From REEB76 sp963774895 (GTDB lineage Bacteria; Pseudomonadota; Gammaproteobacteria; Natronospirales; REEB76), in the NCBI GenBank assembly GCA_963774895.1, contig CAVZGN010000003.1, positions 310,001-374,000 of the forward strand: a stretch of 64,000 nt of DNA. Reading direction: 5' to 3'. The notes below the pieces were generated by a model. It saw nothing but the letters and a program-made list of their open reading frames with translations. It was not told where the DNA came from and made no database searches. Both the position numbers and the translations under genes were made by a program. Positions 8,164-15,941 of this stretch are shown here, in pieces (positions within the stretch are counted from its first letter, which is position 1; the number at the start of each line of letters is the position of its first letter).

Positions 8164-9134
8164 AATCCGTATACGCGCGCATCACCGGCACCGGCCGCGG
8201 TCTGCCGGAGAAGATCCTCACCAACCAGGATCTGGAAAAGATGGTGGATACCACCGACGAATGGATACGCTCACGCAGCGGTATCGAACGCCGCCACATC
8301 GCTGCCGATAACGAGACCAACCTGGATTTCTGCGAGCTGGCGGCGCGCAACGCCATGCAAGCGTCGGGTGTGGGGCCCAAAGATATCGATCTGGTGATCG
8401 TCGGCACCACCACGCCCGATCAGGTATTCCCCAACATGGGCTGCCTGCTGCAGCGGCGTCTCGGCATCCATGGTTGTCCGGCTTTCAGCCTGGAAGCTGC
8501 CTGCACCGGCTTCATCTATGCACTGGATATCGCCAATAAATTCATTGGCAGCGGCTCAGCAAAATGCGCCCTGATCGTAGGCGGCGAAACCCTGTCGCGC
8601 ATGACCGACTGGACCGATCGCAGCACCTGCGTGTTGTTCGGCGATGGCGCCGGCGCCGTGGTGCTGGAACCGGCGTCAAAACCCGGCATCCTCTCGACCC
8701 ATCTGCACGCGGACGGCAGGTATGCGGACCTGTTGTATTTTCCTTCCGGGGTATCCAAGAAGCCCGAGGATTTCTTCGCGCGCCGCGATTTCATCCACAT
8801 GAAAGGCAGCGAAGTCTTCAAGGTGGCGGTCACCAAGCTAGGCGAGATCGTGGTGGAAGCCCTCGAGGCCAACAAGCTGACGCCGGATAAACTCGACTGG
8901 CTGGTGCCGCACCAGGCCAACCTGCGCATCATCGAAGCCACGGCGCGCAAACTGAAGATGCCCATGGAGAAGGTGATCCTCACCATCCAGGATCACGGCA
9001 ACACCTCGACGGCTTCGGTACCCATGGCGCTGGATGTGGCGGTGCGCGACGGCCGCATCCAGCGCGGCCAGACCATCCTGCTGGAAGCCTTCGGTGGTGG
9101 ATTTACCTGGGGCGCAGCGCTCATCCGTTTTTAA
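8160..9134 (+). CDS. fabH: beta-ketoacyl-ACP synthase III
   Basis: FabH starts fatty acid synthesis by condensing acetyl-CoA with malonyl-ACP. The 324-residue protein has the thiolase-fold catalytic triad in family context: C115 (LEAACTGF), H251 (VPHQANLRI) and N281 (DHGNTSTASVP), with GGGFTWGAALIRF at the end. It overlaps plsX by 4 bases. In many gammaproteobacteria fabD, fabG, acpP and fabF follow; here the cluster ends and the next gene is convergent, so these must be elsewhere. Confidence 0.96.
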   Translation: MKSVYARITGTGRGLPEKILTNQDLEKMVDTTDEWIRSRSGIERRHIAADNETNLDFCELAARNAMQASGVGPKDIDLVIVGTTTPDQVFPNMGCLLQRRLGIHGCPAFSLEAACTGFIYALDIANKFIGSGSAKCALIVGGETLSRMTDWTDRSTCVLFGDGAGAVVLEPASKPGILSTHLHADGRYADLLYFPSGVSKKPEDFFARRDFIHMKGSEVFKVAVTKLGEIVVEALEANKLTPDKLDWLVPHQANLRIIEATARKLKMPMEKVILTIQDHGNTSTASVPMALDVAVRDGRIQRGQTILLEAFGGGFTWGAALIRF

Positions 9135-9168
9135 ATTGTCAAGGCGCGATCGAATTCGATGCAAACAT

Positions 9169-9195
9169 AAAAAAGGGGAGGGCATGGCCCTCCCC
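9169..9195 (-). terminator. intrinsic terminator of the Asp-box protein gene
   Basis: GGGGAGGGC at 9175-9183 and GCCCTCCCC at 9187-9195 form a perfect 9-bp stem with a 3-base loop. On the minus strand the stem is followed by six T (A run at 9169-9174 on plus), as expected for a terminator of the leftward gene ending at 9219. On the plus strand there is no T-tract, so fabH termination may rely on the hairpin alone or on Rho. Confidence 0.85.
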
Positions 9196-9218
9196 TCGAT
9201 ACATCCAACTGACTGCGA

Positions 9219-12200
9219 CTACATTTTCACCGGCTTGATGCTGATGGCTTGACCCACCAACAGTGTCGGCGCGCCGGACGAGAAGGCACTCTTGTTATAG
9301 GCCGGCACGTCGGTTGCCAATATCTCGTTGAACTGCCCCAATACCTTATTCAGCGATGTGCTGATTTCATCCGCAGTGGCCAGCATTGGTTCCGTCGGCG
9401 CTTGGCCCACCAGATAACTTACATAGCCCATACTCTGCAACTGGCCGTTTAGCCGCGACAGCCAGTGGATATCATCTTCCATGACCGTGTGCTGGCGGTC
9501 CGGGTTATAGATGCTGTCTTTCAGATCCGTGAGCTTCTTGTTGAGTACCTTGGCCTGTGCCAGTGCACTGCGGTATTGCGCCTGCTGATCCTTGCTGGCA
9601 GCCATGCTGTTCTCGAAATCATTCAGGGTCTTCTGCATACCCACGATACGGTTCAGCATCTCGTTGAAGGCGCTGGTTTGGTTGCGCACTTCCAGAGCAA
9701 ACTGCAGATCAGCCCGCATGACATCCATGGGGATGTTCTGATTGGGATCACTGCCGACTGTGACCGTGGTGTTTTCAGTCCTGCCGTTGACGGTTACCTC
9801 CACATTGTAAGTACCGGGCAACACCATCGGACCCGTCGAATTAAAACCCGCTGTGAGCATGAATGCCGGCGTTGGTTCGAAATCCAGCGGGGTGGCCGCG
9901 TTATAGTGCATGCTCCACACGAACTGGTTTACGCCAGCTTTGGAAGGACCGTAATCTGTAGCCACAGCCTGGCCTTTGCTGTCGGTGATTACGATTTTCA
10001 CTGGCGAGTGGTGTTGGGTTTTTTCAGCGGGTGTGGCTTTCAGTTCATCCTTCAGGTAATAATCGAGCAGCGTGCCATCCGGTGCATTTGGCGCGGTGAA
10101 CGAGGGCTCGGCGCCTTCGCCGCGAGACCAGCGAATGAACTCCGTACCATCGGAAGGTGTAAACAGATGAAACGCCTGTTTGGCCACTTCCTCATTCATT
10201 TCCTCCACGGGCCGCATGTTGTCCAGCACAAACAGTCCACGACCGTGGGTGGCCACCACCAGCGCGTGACCTACGAATTTAATGTCGAACACCGGTGCGG
10301 TCGGGAAGTTGGCTTTGAGCTGCTGCCAGTGGACGCCGCTATCCTGGGAGTACCACAAGCCAGTCATGGTGCCGGCCACCAGCAAGCCGCGCATATTGGG
10401 GTCTTCACGCACCACCAGCACCGGTTGATCCGGCAGACCCTTATCGATGCGGCGCCAGGATTTGCCATAGTCGTCAGTCTTATAGACATAGGCATGATTG
10501 TCATCTATCTCGTGGTTATCGAAAGCCGGGTAGGCGGTTCCGGCATCGAAAGGCGACGCACCCACTTGGTAGACACGCGCCCACTTGGGTGCGCCCGAGG
10601 GTGTGACATTGTCCCAGCTCTGGCCGTCGTTGCGGCTTACCTGCACCTGACCATCATCGGTGCCCACCCAAATGGTTTTTGGATCGGTAGGCGCAAGCGT
10701 CACTGAAAGTATGGTGTCGTAAGTCTCAGCACCGGAAAGATCATGGTTCACCGGCCCGCCGGAATTGAGCTGTTTGCTCTTGTCATTGCGGGTGAGATCC
10801 GGGCTTATGACTTTCCAGTGAGTGCCGCCATCCGTAGATTTGAACAGCACGTTGCCACCCATGTAGACGGTATCGGCGTCCGTGGGCGATACCGCGATGG
10901 GCGAAGTCCAGTTGAAACGGTATTTCTGGTCCTTGGTCTCCAGATCATTGATGGCACCGGGTCCGTGCAAGTACGGCATGATGCTGGGAGCAAGCTTGGT
11001 ACGCATGTCGAAGCGCGTGATGGCGCCGTCTTGGGCGTTGGCGTAGATGATGTCCGGGTCGCTGGGTGCGGGTACCACGTATTCGCCGTCACCGCCCACG
11101 ACTGTGTACCAGTCAGCACCGCTAACCGAGTCGTCGGCCAGGGAGCTGGATGCTCCGCACCAGCCGCTGTTGTCCTGCAGACCGCCGCACAGGTTATAAG
11201 GTGTCTTGCCGTCAGCCGCTACCATGTAGAACTGCTCGATGGGCATGCCGTCCAAGAAGCGCCAGGTCTTGCCGCCATCTTGGCTTAGGTAGGCGCCGCC
11301 ATCGTTACCCTGGATGATGCGATCCGGGTTGGTGGGGTCCTGCCAGAAAGCATGATGGTCAACGTGCACACTGGGGAAATCGATGGGGTGCGCCGTATGG
11401 CCGCCGTCATCGGATTCCATGAGCATGAACGACAGGAAATAGATCTTGTTGGCATCGTTCGGAGACACGAACAGCCGCGAAAAGTAGAAGGGCCGCACGT
11501 CGAGGTTGTAATTCTCGCTGACTTGCTGCCAGTCGTCGCCCATGTCATTGGAGCCGAACAGCAGACCATTGCCGCGCCGGGTCTCGATGAGCGCATACAC
11601 CTGCTCGGGATTGCTGGGCGCCACCGCCAACGCGATGCGACCGATGGGACCCGCGGGCATGTCTTTGGTCAGACGCTTCCAGGTGTCTCCGCCGTCGGTG
11701 GAACGCCAGATGCCGCTGTTCGGACCGCCGCCATCCAGGGCCCAGGGATAACGCTGCGCCTGCCATAGGGCGGCAAACAGTACCTGGGGATTACCGGCAT
11801 CCATGACCAGGTCAATGGCGCCGGTGTGATCGTTTACATACAACACCTTCTTCCAGGTCTCGCCGCCATCGGTGGTCTTGTACACGCCGCGTTCGGGATT
11901 CGGGCCCCAGACATGGCCAAACACCGATACGAACACCGTATTAGAATCGTGCGGATCCACGATGATCTTGCCGATCTGACCGGCGTCCTTGAAACCCATG
12001 AGCTTCCAGGTCTTGCCGGCATCGGTGGACAGGTATAGGCCAGCACCGTCCAGCACATCATTGCGAATATTCATTTCCCCGGTACCCACCCAGACCAGAT
12101 TGGGATTACCCGGGGCCAGGGCGATACTGCCGATGGAGGCGCTGCCTTCATGTTCGAATATCGCCTTCCAATGCAGACCGCCGTCGGTGGTTTTGAACAC

Positions 12201-12434
12201 GCCACCACCGGCCACGCCCACATAATAGATATTGGGGTTTGCGGGAATGCCCACCGTGGCGGTGACCCGGCCGCCGGCGCTGGCCGGCCCCAGATTGCGG
12301 AATTTGAGATTGCTGAAGACATCCTGTTCGGGCGCCTTGGGTGCCGGAGTGGTCCCAGCAAACGCGGAGGATGAGAGCAGTACCAGAAGTACGAGTATGA
12401 CAAATGGGCCGGGTAATATGTGCATGTTATTCAT
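9219..12434 (-). CDS. large secreted Asp-box (BNR/VPS10-like) beta-propeller protein
   Basis: The 1071-residue precursor starts with a signal peptide (hydrophobic ILPGPFVILVLLVLLSSSAFA, cleavage after about residue 26). The next 700 residues carry repeated Asp-box motifs of the S/T-x-D-x-G-x-x-W type: TTDGGLHW, STDAGKTW, TTDGGETW, STDGGDTW, SQDGGKTW, STDGGTHW, SRNDGQSW, TDDYGKSW and SQDSGVHW. These fold as one or two beta-propellers, as in sialidases, xyloglucanases and sortilin-type domains. The last ~300 residues contain a beta-sandwich-like part (VNQFVWSMHYN) and a helical part. Such proteins are often annotated as glycosyl hydrolases, but I see no proof of activity. It lies next to a type II secretion operon and could be a substrate; that is inference. 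Confidence 0.85.
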   Translation of the reverse strand: MNNMHILPGPFVILVLLVLLSSSAFAGTTPAPKAPEQDVFSNLKFRNLGPASAGGRVTATVGIPANPNIYYVGVAGGGVFKTTDGGLHWKAIFEHEGSASIGSIALAPGNPNLVWVGTGEMNIRNDVLDGAGLYLSTDAGKTWKLMGFKDAGQIGKIIVDPHDSNTVFVSVFGHVWGPNPERGVYKTTDGGETWKKVLYVNDHTGAIDLVMDAGNPQVLFAALWQAQRYPWALDGGGPNSGIWRSTDGGDTWKRLTKDMPAGPIGRIALAVAPSNPEQVYALIETRRGNGLLFGSNDMGDDWQQVSENYNLDVRPFYFSRLFVSPNDANKIYFLSFMLMESDDGGHTAHPIDFPSVHVDHHAFWQDPTNPDRIIQGNDGGAYLSQDGGKTWRFLDGMPIEQFYMVAADGKTPYNLCGGLQDNSGWCGASSSLADDSVSGADWYTVVGGDGEYVVPAPSDPDIIYANAQDGAITRFDMRTKLAPSIMPYLHGPGAINDLETKDQKYRFNWTSPIAVSPTDADTVYMGGNVLFKSTDGGTHWKVISPDLTRNDKSKQLNSGGPVNHDLSGAETYDTILSVTLAPTDPKTIWVGTDDGQVQVSRNDGQSWDNVTPSGAPKWARVYQVGASPFDAGTAYPAFDNHEIDDNHAYVYKTDDYGKSWRRIDKGLPDQPVLVVREDPNMRGLLVAGTMTGLWYSQDSGVHWQQLKANFPTAPVFDIKFVGHALVVATHGRGLFVLDNMRPVEEMNEEVAKQAFHLFTPSDGTEFIRWSRGEGAEPSFTAPNAPDGTLLDYYLKDELKATPAEKTQHHSPVKIVITDSKGQAVATDYGPSKAGVNQFVWSMHYNAATPLDFEPTPAFMLTAGFNSTGPMVLPGTYNVEVTVNGRTENTTVTVGSDPNQNIPMDVMRADLQFALEVRNQTSAFNEMLNRIVGMQKTLNDFENSMAASKDQQAQYRSALAQAKVLNKKLTDLKDSIYNPDRQHTVMEDDIHWLSRLNGQLQSMGYVSYLVGQAPTEPMLATADEISTSLNKVLGQFNEILATDVPAYNKSAFSSGAPTLLVGQAISIKPVKM

Positions 12435-12578
12435 ATTGTTCTCCTGGGAACGACACGGCAGACAACCCCGACCACGCCGTCCGCCGTATGCGGCGCTGGT
12501 ATTCGCTCCCTGGGGTACACAAATTATGACCCGTATTGGGGTGGAGTTACGCCATTGTAGAAAAGTTCCGGTTGGTTG

Positions 12579-13148
12579 TCAGAAATATGCCCGCACACGC
12601 AGGCTGCCGGTGTTGTTAATGATGCTGTTATGGCTGTAACTGACACCTACGGCCAGCCAGCGAGTGGCATTGAACAGCAGGCCCACGGTGCCGTCGTTGG
12701 ATGATTGGTTCAGGTAGTTATGCCCGGCACTGATATCGAGCTCTACCCAGCGGCTGAACAGATGACGCATGCCCAGCGCCAGGCGGTAGCCTGAGTCGGT
12801 ACTATTGGTGTTCTGATAGCTGCTGTGATTGTCGAGAAAGAAAATATCGGTATAGAAATCAGTGCTGTCTGTGAAGTTGCTTTCGCCGCGGATGCCCGCA
12901 TAGTAATCGTCATTAGTGATGTCCGAGACTGGCGCCGATGTATTCAACCGGGCATACCCGCCCACCAGCTGTATTTCGCTCCAGACGGTATACGCCACGG
13001 CCAGACCCGGCCCATTGGCGGTCGAGCCATCACCCAGCGAATCATGCTGATAGTTAATTTCTACATAGTCGTAATTGAAAGGAGAAGCGGCCAGCGCCAA
13101 AGCCGGGCACAGCAGTGTGCAACCCAATAAAGTAGCGGAAATTTTCAC
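12579..13148 (-). CDS. small outer-membrane beta-barrel protein in the gsp operon
   Basis: A 189-residue precursor with a signal peptide (SATLLGCTLLCPALALAAS) and about eight alternating amphipathic strands (YVEINYQHDS, GLAVAYTVW, QLVGGYARL, YYAGIRGE, YRLALGMRHL, VELDISAGHNYL, LAVGVSYSHNS), ending in Phe (SLRVRAYF), typical of BAM-inserted barrels. It starts with GTG behind GAGGAGA, only 16 bases after gspF, so it belongs to the gspCDEF transcript. It is not a standard T2SS component. Its role is unknown; a link to secretion or envelope integrity is a guess from position. Confidence 0.75.
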   Translation of the reverse strand: MKISATLLGCTLLCPALALAASPFNYDYVEINYQHDSLGDGSTANGPGLAVAYTVWSEIQLVGGYARLNTSAPVSDITNDDYYAGIRGESNFTDSTDFYTDIFFLDNHSSYQNTNSTDSGYRLALGMRHLFSRWVELDISAGHNYLNQSSNDGTVGLLFNATRWLAVGVSYSHNSIINNTGSLRVRAYF

Positions 13149-13164
13149 AGCATTCTCCTCACTG

Positions 13165-14379
13165 TTAATGCACCATCTGATCGAGATCGAAGATCGGCAG
13201 CAGGATGCCGAGCACGATGAGCAGCACGATGACGCCCATCACCAGTATCAATCCTGGTTCCATGATCCCCAGCAAGGTACCAGTGAGCGTTTCCAGCTCG
13301 CGCTCCTGGCTGATGGCGGCGCGTTCCAGCATGCTGTCCAGTTTACCGCTGGCTTCACCACTGGCAATAAGATGGATGGCCATGGGCGGGAACAAGCCGC
13401 TTTTTGAAAGCGACTGGCTGATGGATGCGCCTTCACGCACCCGCAGGGCGGCTTCATCCACCGCTTCGCGCATGGGTAAATTGACCACGACTTCACCTGA
13501 AATCCGCAAAGCATCCAGTACCGGTACGCCGCTGCCGGCCAGGATGCTCAGGGTGCGGGTGAACTGTGCGGTATTGATACCCCGCACCAGCCTGCCGAAT
13601 ATCGGCAACCTCAATTTATAACTATCCCAGCGCCGGCGCACATCGGTCTTTTTGAGTGCGCGCCGCAGCATAAAGAACAGGACTATGAGCAAGATGATGA
13701 GATAGATGCCGTAATTATGCAGGAAATGACTGATTCCGATCAGTGCCAGTGTCAGGAACGGCAGGCTCTGGCTGGTGTGTGCGTACACCTGGGTGACGCG
13801 CGGCACCACATAGGCCATCAGGCCCGCGACCACCAGGATCGCCATGACTGTGAGTAACGAAGGATAGATCATCGCGAGTGTCATTTTCTGGCGCAACAGT
13901 TGGCGATTCTCGGCATAGTCAGCGAGCCGTTCGAGCACTCCATCCAGATGACCGGAATGCTCACCGGCCGCTACCGTGGCGCGAAATATCTCGGGAAATA
14001 CATGCGAGAACTGGGCCAGGCCGTAGGCCAGGGTATGGCCTTCCATGACCCGCGCGCGTACCGCCAGCAACATGCTTTTAAGGCGCGGTTTCTCGCATTG
14101 CTGCGATGCTACCAGCAGGGCTTCTTCCACCGGCATGGCGGAACGTATCAGCGTTGCCAGTTGCCGCGTGATCAGCGCCAGATCGGCAGCACTGATGCCA
14201 CGACGCAGGCTGAAACGCTGGTGTGCTTGTGATTCCTGTTCGGCAGCCGCGTTGATGGCGAGCGGCGTCAGGCCCTGCTCGCGCAACTGCTGGCGCACCT
14301 GCCGCGGGGTGTCACCTTCGACGACGCCTTTGCGTTCGTGGCCACGCGTATCTAAAGCGGTGTATTCGAAGGCGCCCAT
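13165..14379 (-). CDS. gspF: type II secretion inner-membrane protein GspF
   Basis: Polytopic platform protein of the type II secretion system. The 404-residue protein begins MGAFEYTALDTRGHERKGVV, the standard GspF start, and has two repeated T2SSF domains with three membrane spans (about 170-195, 220-240 and 375-398). RQLATLIRSAMPVEEAL and QFTRTLSILAGSGVPVLDAL are the two homologous helices. A PilC identity is less likely because gspC, gspD and gspE precede it in one operon. Confidence 0.92.
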   Translation of the reverse strand: MGAFEYTALDTRGHERKGVVEGDTPRQVRQQLREQGLTPLAINAAAEQESQAHQRFSLRRGISAADLALITRQLATLIRSAMPVEEALLVASQQCEKPRLKSMLLAVRARVMEGHTLAYGLAQFSHVFPEIFRATVAAGEHSGHLDGVLERLADYAENRQLLRQKMTLAMIYPSLLTVMAILVVAGLMAYVVPRVTQVYAHTSQSLPFLTLALIGISHFLHNYGIYLIILLIVLFFMLRRALKKTDVRRRWDSYKLRLPIFGRLVRGINTAQFTRTLSILAGSGVPVLDALRISGEVVVNLPMREAVDEAALRVREGASISQSLSKSGLFPPMAIHLIASGEASGKLDSMLERAAISQERELETLTGTLLGIMEPGLILVMGVIVLLIVLGILLPIFDLDQMVH

Positions 14380-14405
14380 GTCAAAAAACGGTACGCAACA
14401 CTGCT

Positions 14406-15935
14406 TCAGTCCGCCCGCGTTACACGCAGTACTTCTTCGATGCTGGTCTCACCGGCCAGTACGCGGCGCTTGCCGTCCTGGCGGATACTGGGCGTGTGGG
14501 TACGTGCGTAGTGTTCGAGATCCTGTTCGCCGGCACCGTCATGGATCATGCCGCGCATGTGTTCATCCACGATGACTATCTCATAGATGCCGGTGCGGCC
14601 GCGATAGCCGGTACGGTTGCATTTTTCACAACCTATAGGTTTGTATAGTGTCGGTGGTTTTGTGCGCGATAGATCCAGCGCCTTGCACTCGCGTTCGCCG
14701 GCGGTATAGGCCTGTTTACACTCGGTGCACAGTATGCGCACCAGCCGCTGTGCCAGCATGCCCAGCAGGCTGGAAGATAGCAGGAAGGGTTCCACCCCCA
14801 TGTCGCGCAGGCGCGCGATGGCACCCACCGCGGTGTTGGTGTGCAGGGTCGAGAGCACCAGGTGGCCGGTGAGCGAGGCCTGCACTGCGATCTCGGCGGT
14901 TTCCAGGTCGCGGATTTCGCCCACCATCACCACATCCGGGTCCTGCCGCAGGATGGCGCGCAGCCCGCGGGCGAAGGTCATCTCCACCCGCGTGTTAACC
15001 TGGGTCTGGCCGATGCCGTCGATGTAATACTCGATGGGATCCTCCACCGTCATGATATTGCGGCTGCGGTCGTTCAGGCGCGCGAGCGCGGCGTACAAGG
15101 TCGTGGTCTTGCCGGAACCCGTCGGTCCGGTGACCAGGATGATGCCGTGAGGAACGTGGATGAGATCATCGATGAGCTGGCGGGTATCCGGCTGCATGCC
15201 CAGATTTTCCAGTTCCAGCCGGCCGGCCTGCTTGTCCAGTAGGCGCAGCACCACGCGCTCGCCGTGACCGGACGGGATGGTGCTGACGCGCACATCCACT
15301 GCGCGTCCTGCTATCCGTAGTGAGATGCGGCCGTCCTGGGGCAGGCGTTTCTCCGCGATATCCAGTTTCGCCATGACCTTCACGCGCGACACCACCAGCG
15401 GTGCTACTGCGCGGCGCGATTCCAACACCACTCGCAGCACGCCATCCACCCGGAAGCGCACCACCAGTTTGTCCTCGAAAGGTTCGATGTGGATGTCCGA
15501 TGCGTTTTCTTTGATAGCTTCCGTGAGCAATGCATTGATCAACCGGATGATGGGCGCATCGTCCTCGCTTTCCAACAGGTCTTCCGGTTCTGGAAGCGCC
15601 TGGGCGACGCTGAACAGGTCTACGTCCTCGTCCAAGCCCTCCATCATCTGCATGGCATTATTGGTCTGTTCTTCGTAGGCTTCCTGCAGCAATGTGTCGA
15701 ATTCATCGACGCTGACGGCACGCAACACCAGCGGTACGCCCAGCACGCGCCGGGTTTCCAGCAGGGTTTCCGGCTTTACGTCGGCACGGTGTATGAGATG
15801 TGCAACGCCGTTATCGATGCTTTCCACCAGCACGCCATGGCGTTTCGCGAACGGGAACGGTATGCCACGTACCGCGATCTGTTCCTCAGGTGGAGGTGCG
15901 GCCGTCGTTATTTCAGAGTTGCTGCTTAAGGCCAT
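14406..15935 (-). CDS. gspE: type II secretion ATPase GspE
   Basis: Cytoplasmic hexameric ATPase that drives pseudopilus assembly. The 509-residue protein has the N-terminal GspE domain, a Walker A GPTGSGKTTT near residues 270-279, Asp box and Walker B (DPDVVMVGEIRDLETAEIA), a His box (TGHLVLSTLHTNTA) and the zinc-binding tetracysteine loop CTEC...CEKC near residues 398-440 that is typical of GspE. It is followed 26 bases later by gspF and preceded by gspD with a 6-base gap. Confidence 0.95.
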   Translation of the reverse strand: MALSSNSEITTAAPPPEEQIAVRGIPFPFAKRHGVLVESIDNGVAHLIHRADVKPETLLETRRVLGVPLVLRAVSVDEFDTLLQEAYEEQTNNAMQMMEGLDEDVDLFSVAQALPEPEDLLESEDDAPIIRLINALLTEAIKENASDIHIEPFEDKLVVRFRVDGVLRVVLESRRAVAPLVVSRVKVMAKLDIAEKRLPQDGRISLRIAGRAVDVRVSTIPSGHGERVVLRLLDKQAGRLELENLGMQPDTRQLIDDLIHVPHGIILVTGPTGSGKTTTLYAALARLNDRSRNIMTVEDPIEYYIDGIGQTQVNTRVEMTFARGLRAILRQDPDVVMVGEIRDLETAEIAVQASLTGHLVLSTLHTNTAVGAIARLRDMGVEPFLLSSSLLGMLAQRLVRILCTECKQAYTAGERECKALDLSRTKPPTLYKPIGCEKCNRTGYRGRTGIYEIVIVDEHMRGMIHDGAGEQDLEHYARTHTPSIRQDGKRRVLAGETSIEEVLRVTRAD

Positions 15936-15941
15936 GGACTT

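Noticed and set aside
9465..10706. 413-residue plus-strand frame opposite the Asp-box gene
   Set aside because: Antisense shadow of a gene with a signal peptide and repeated motifs. His- and Gln-rich, no family motif.
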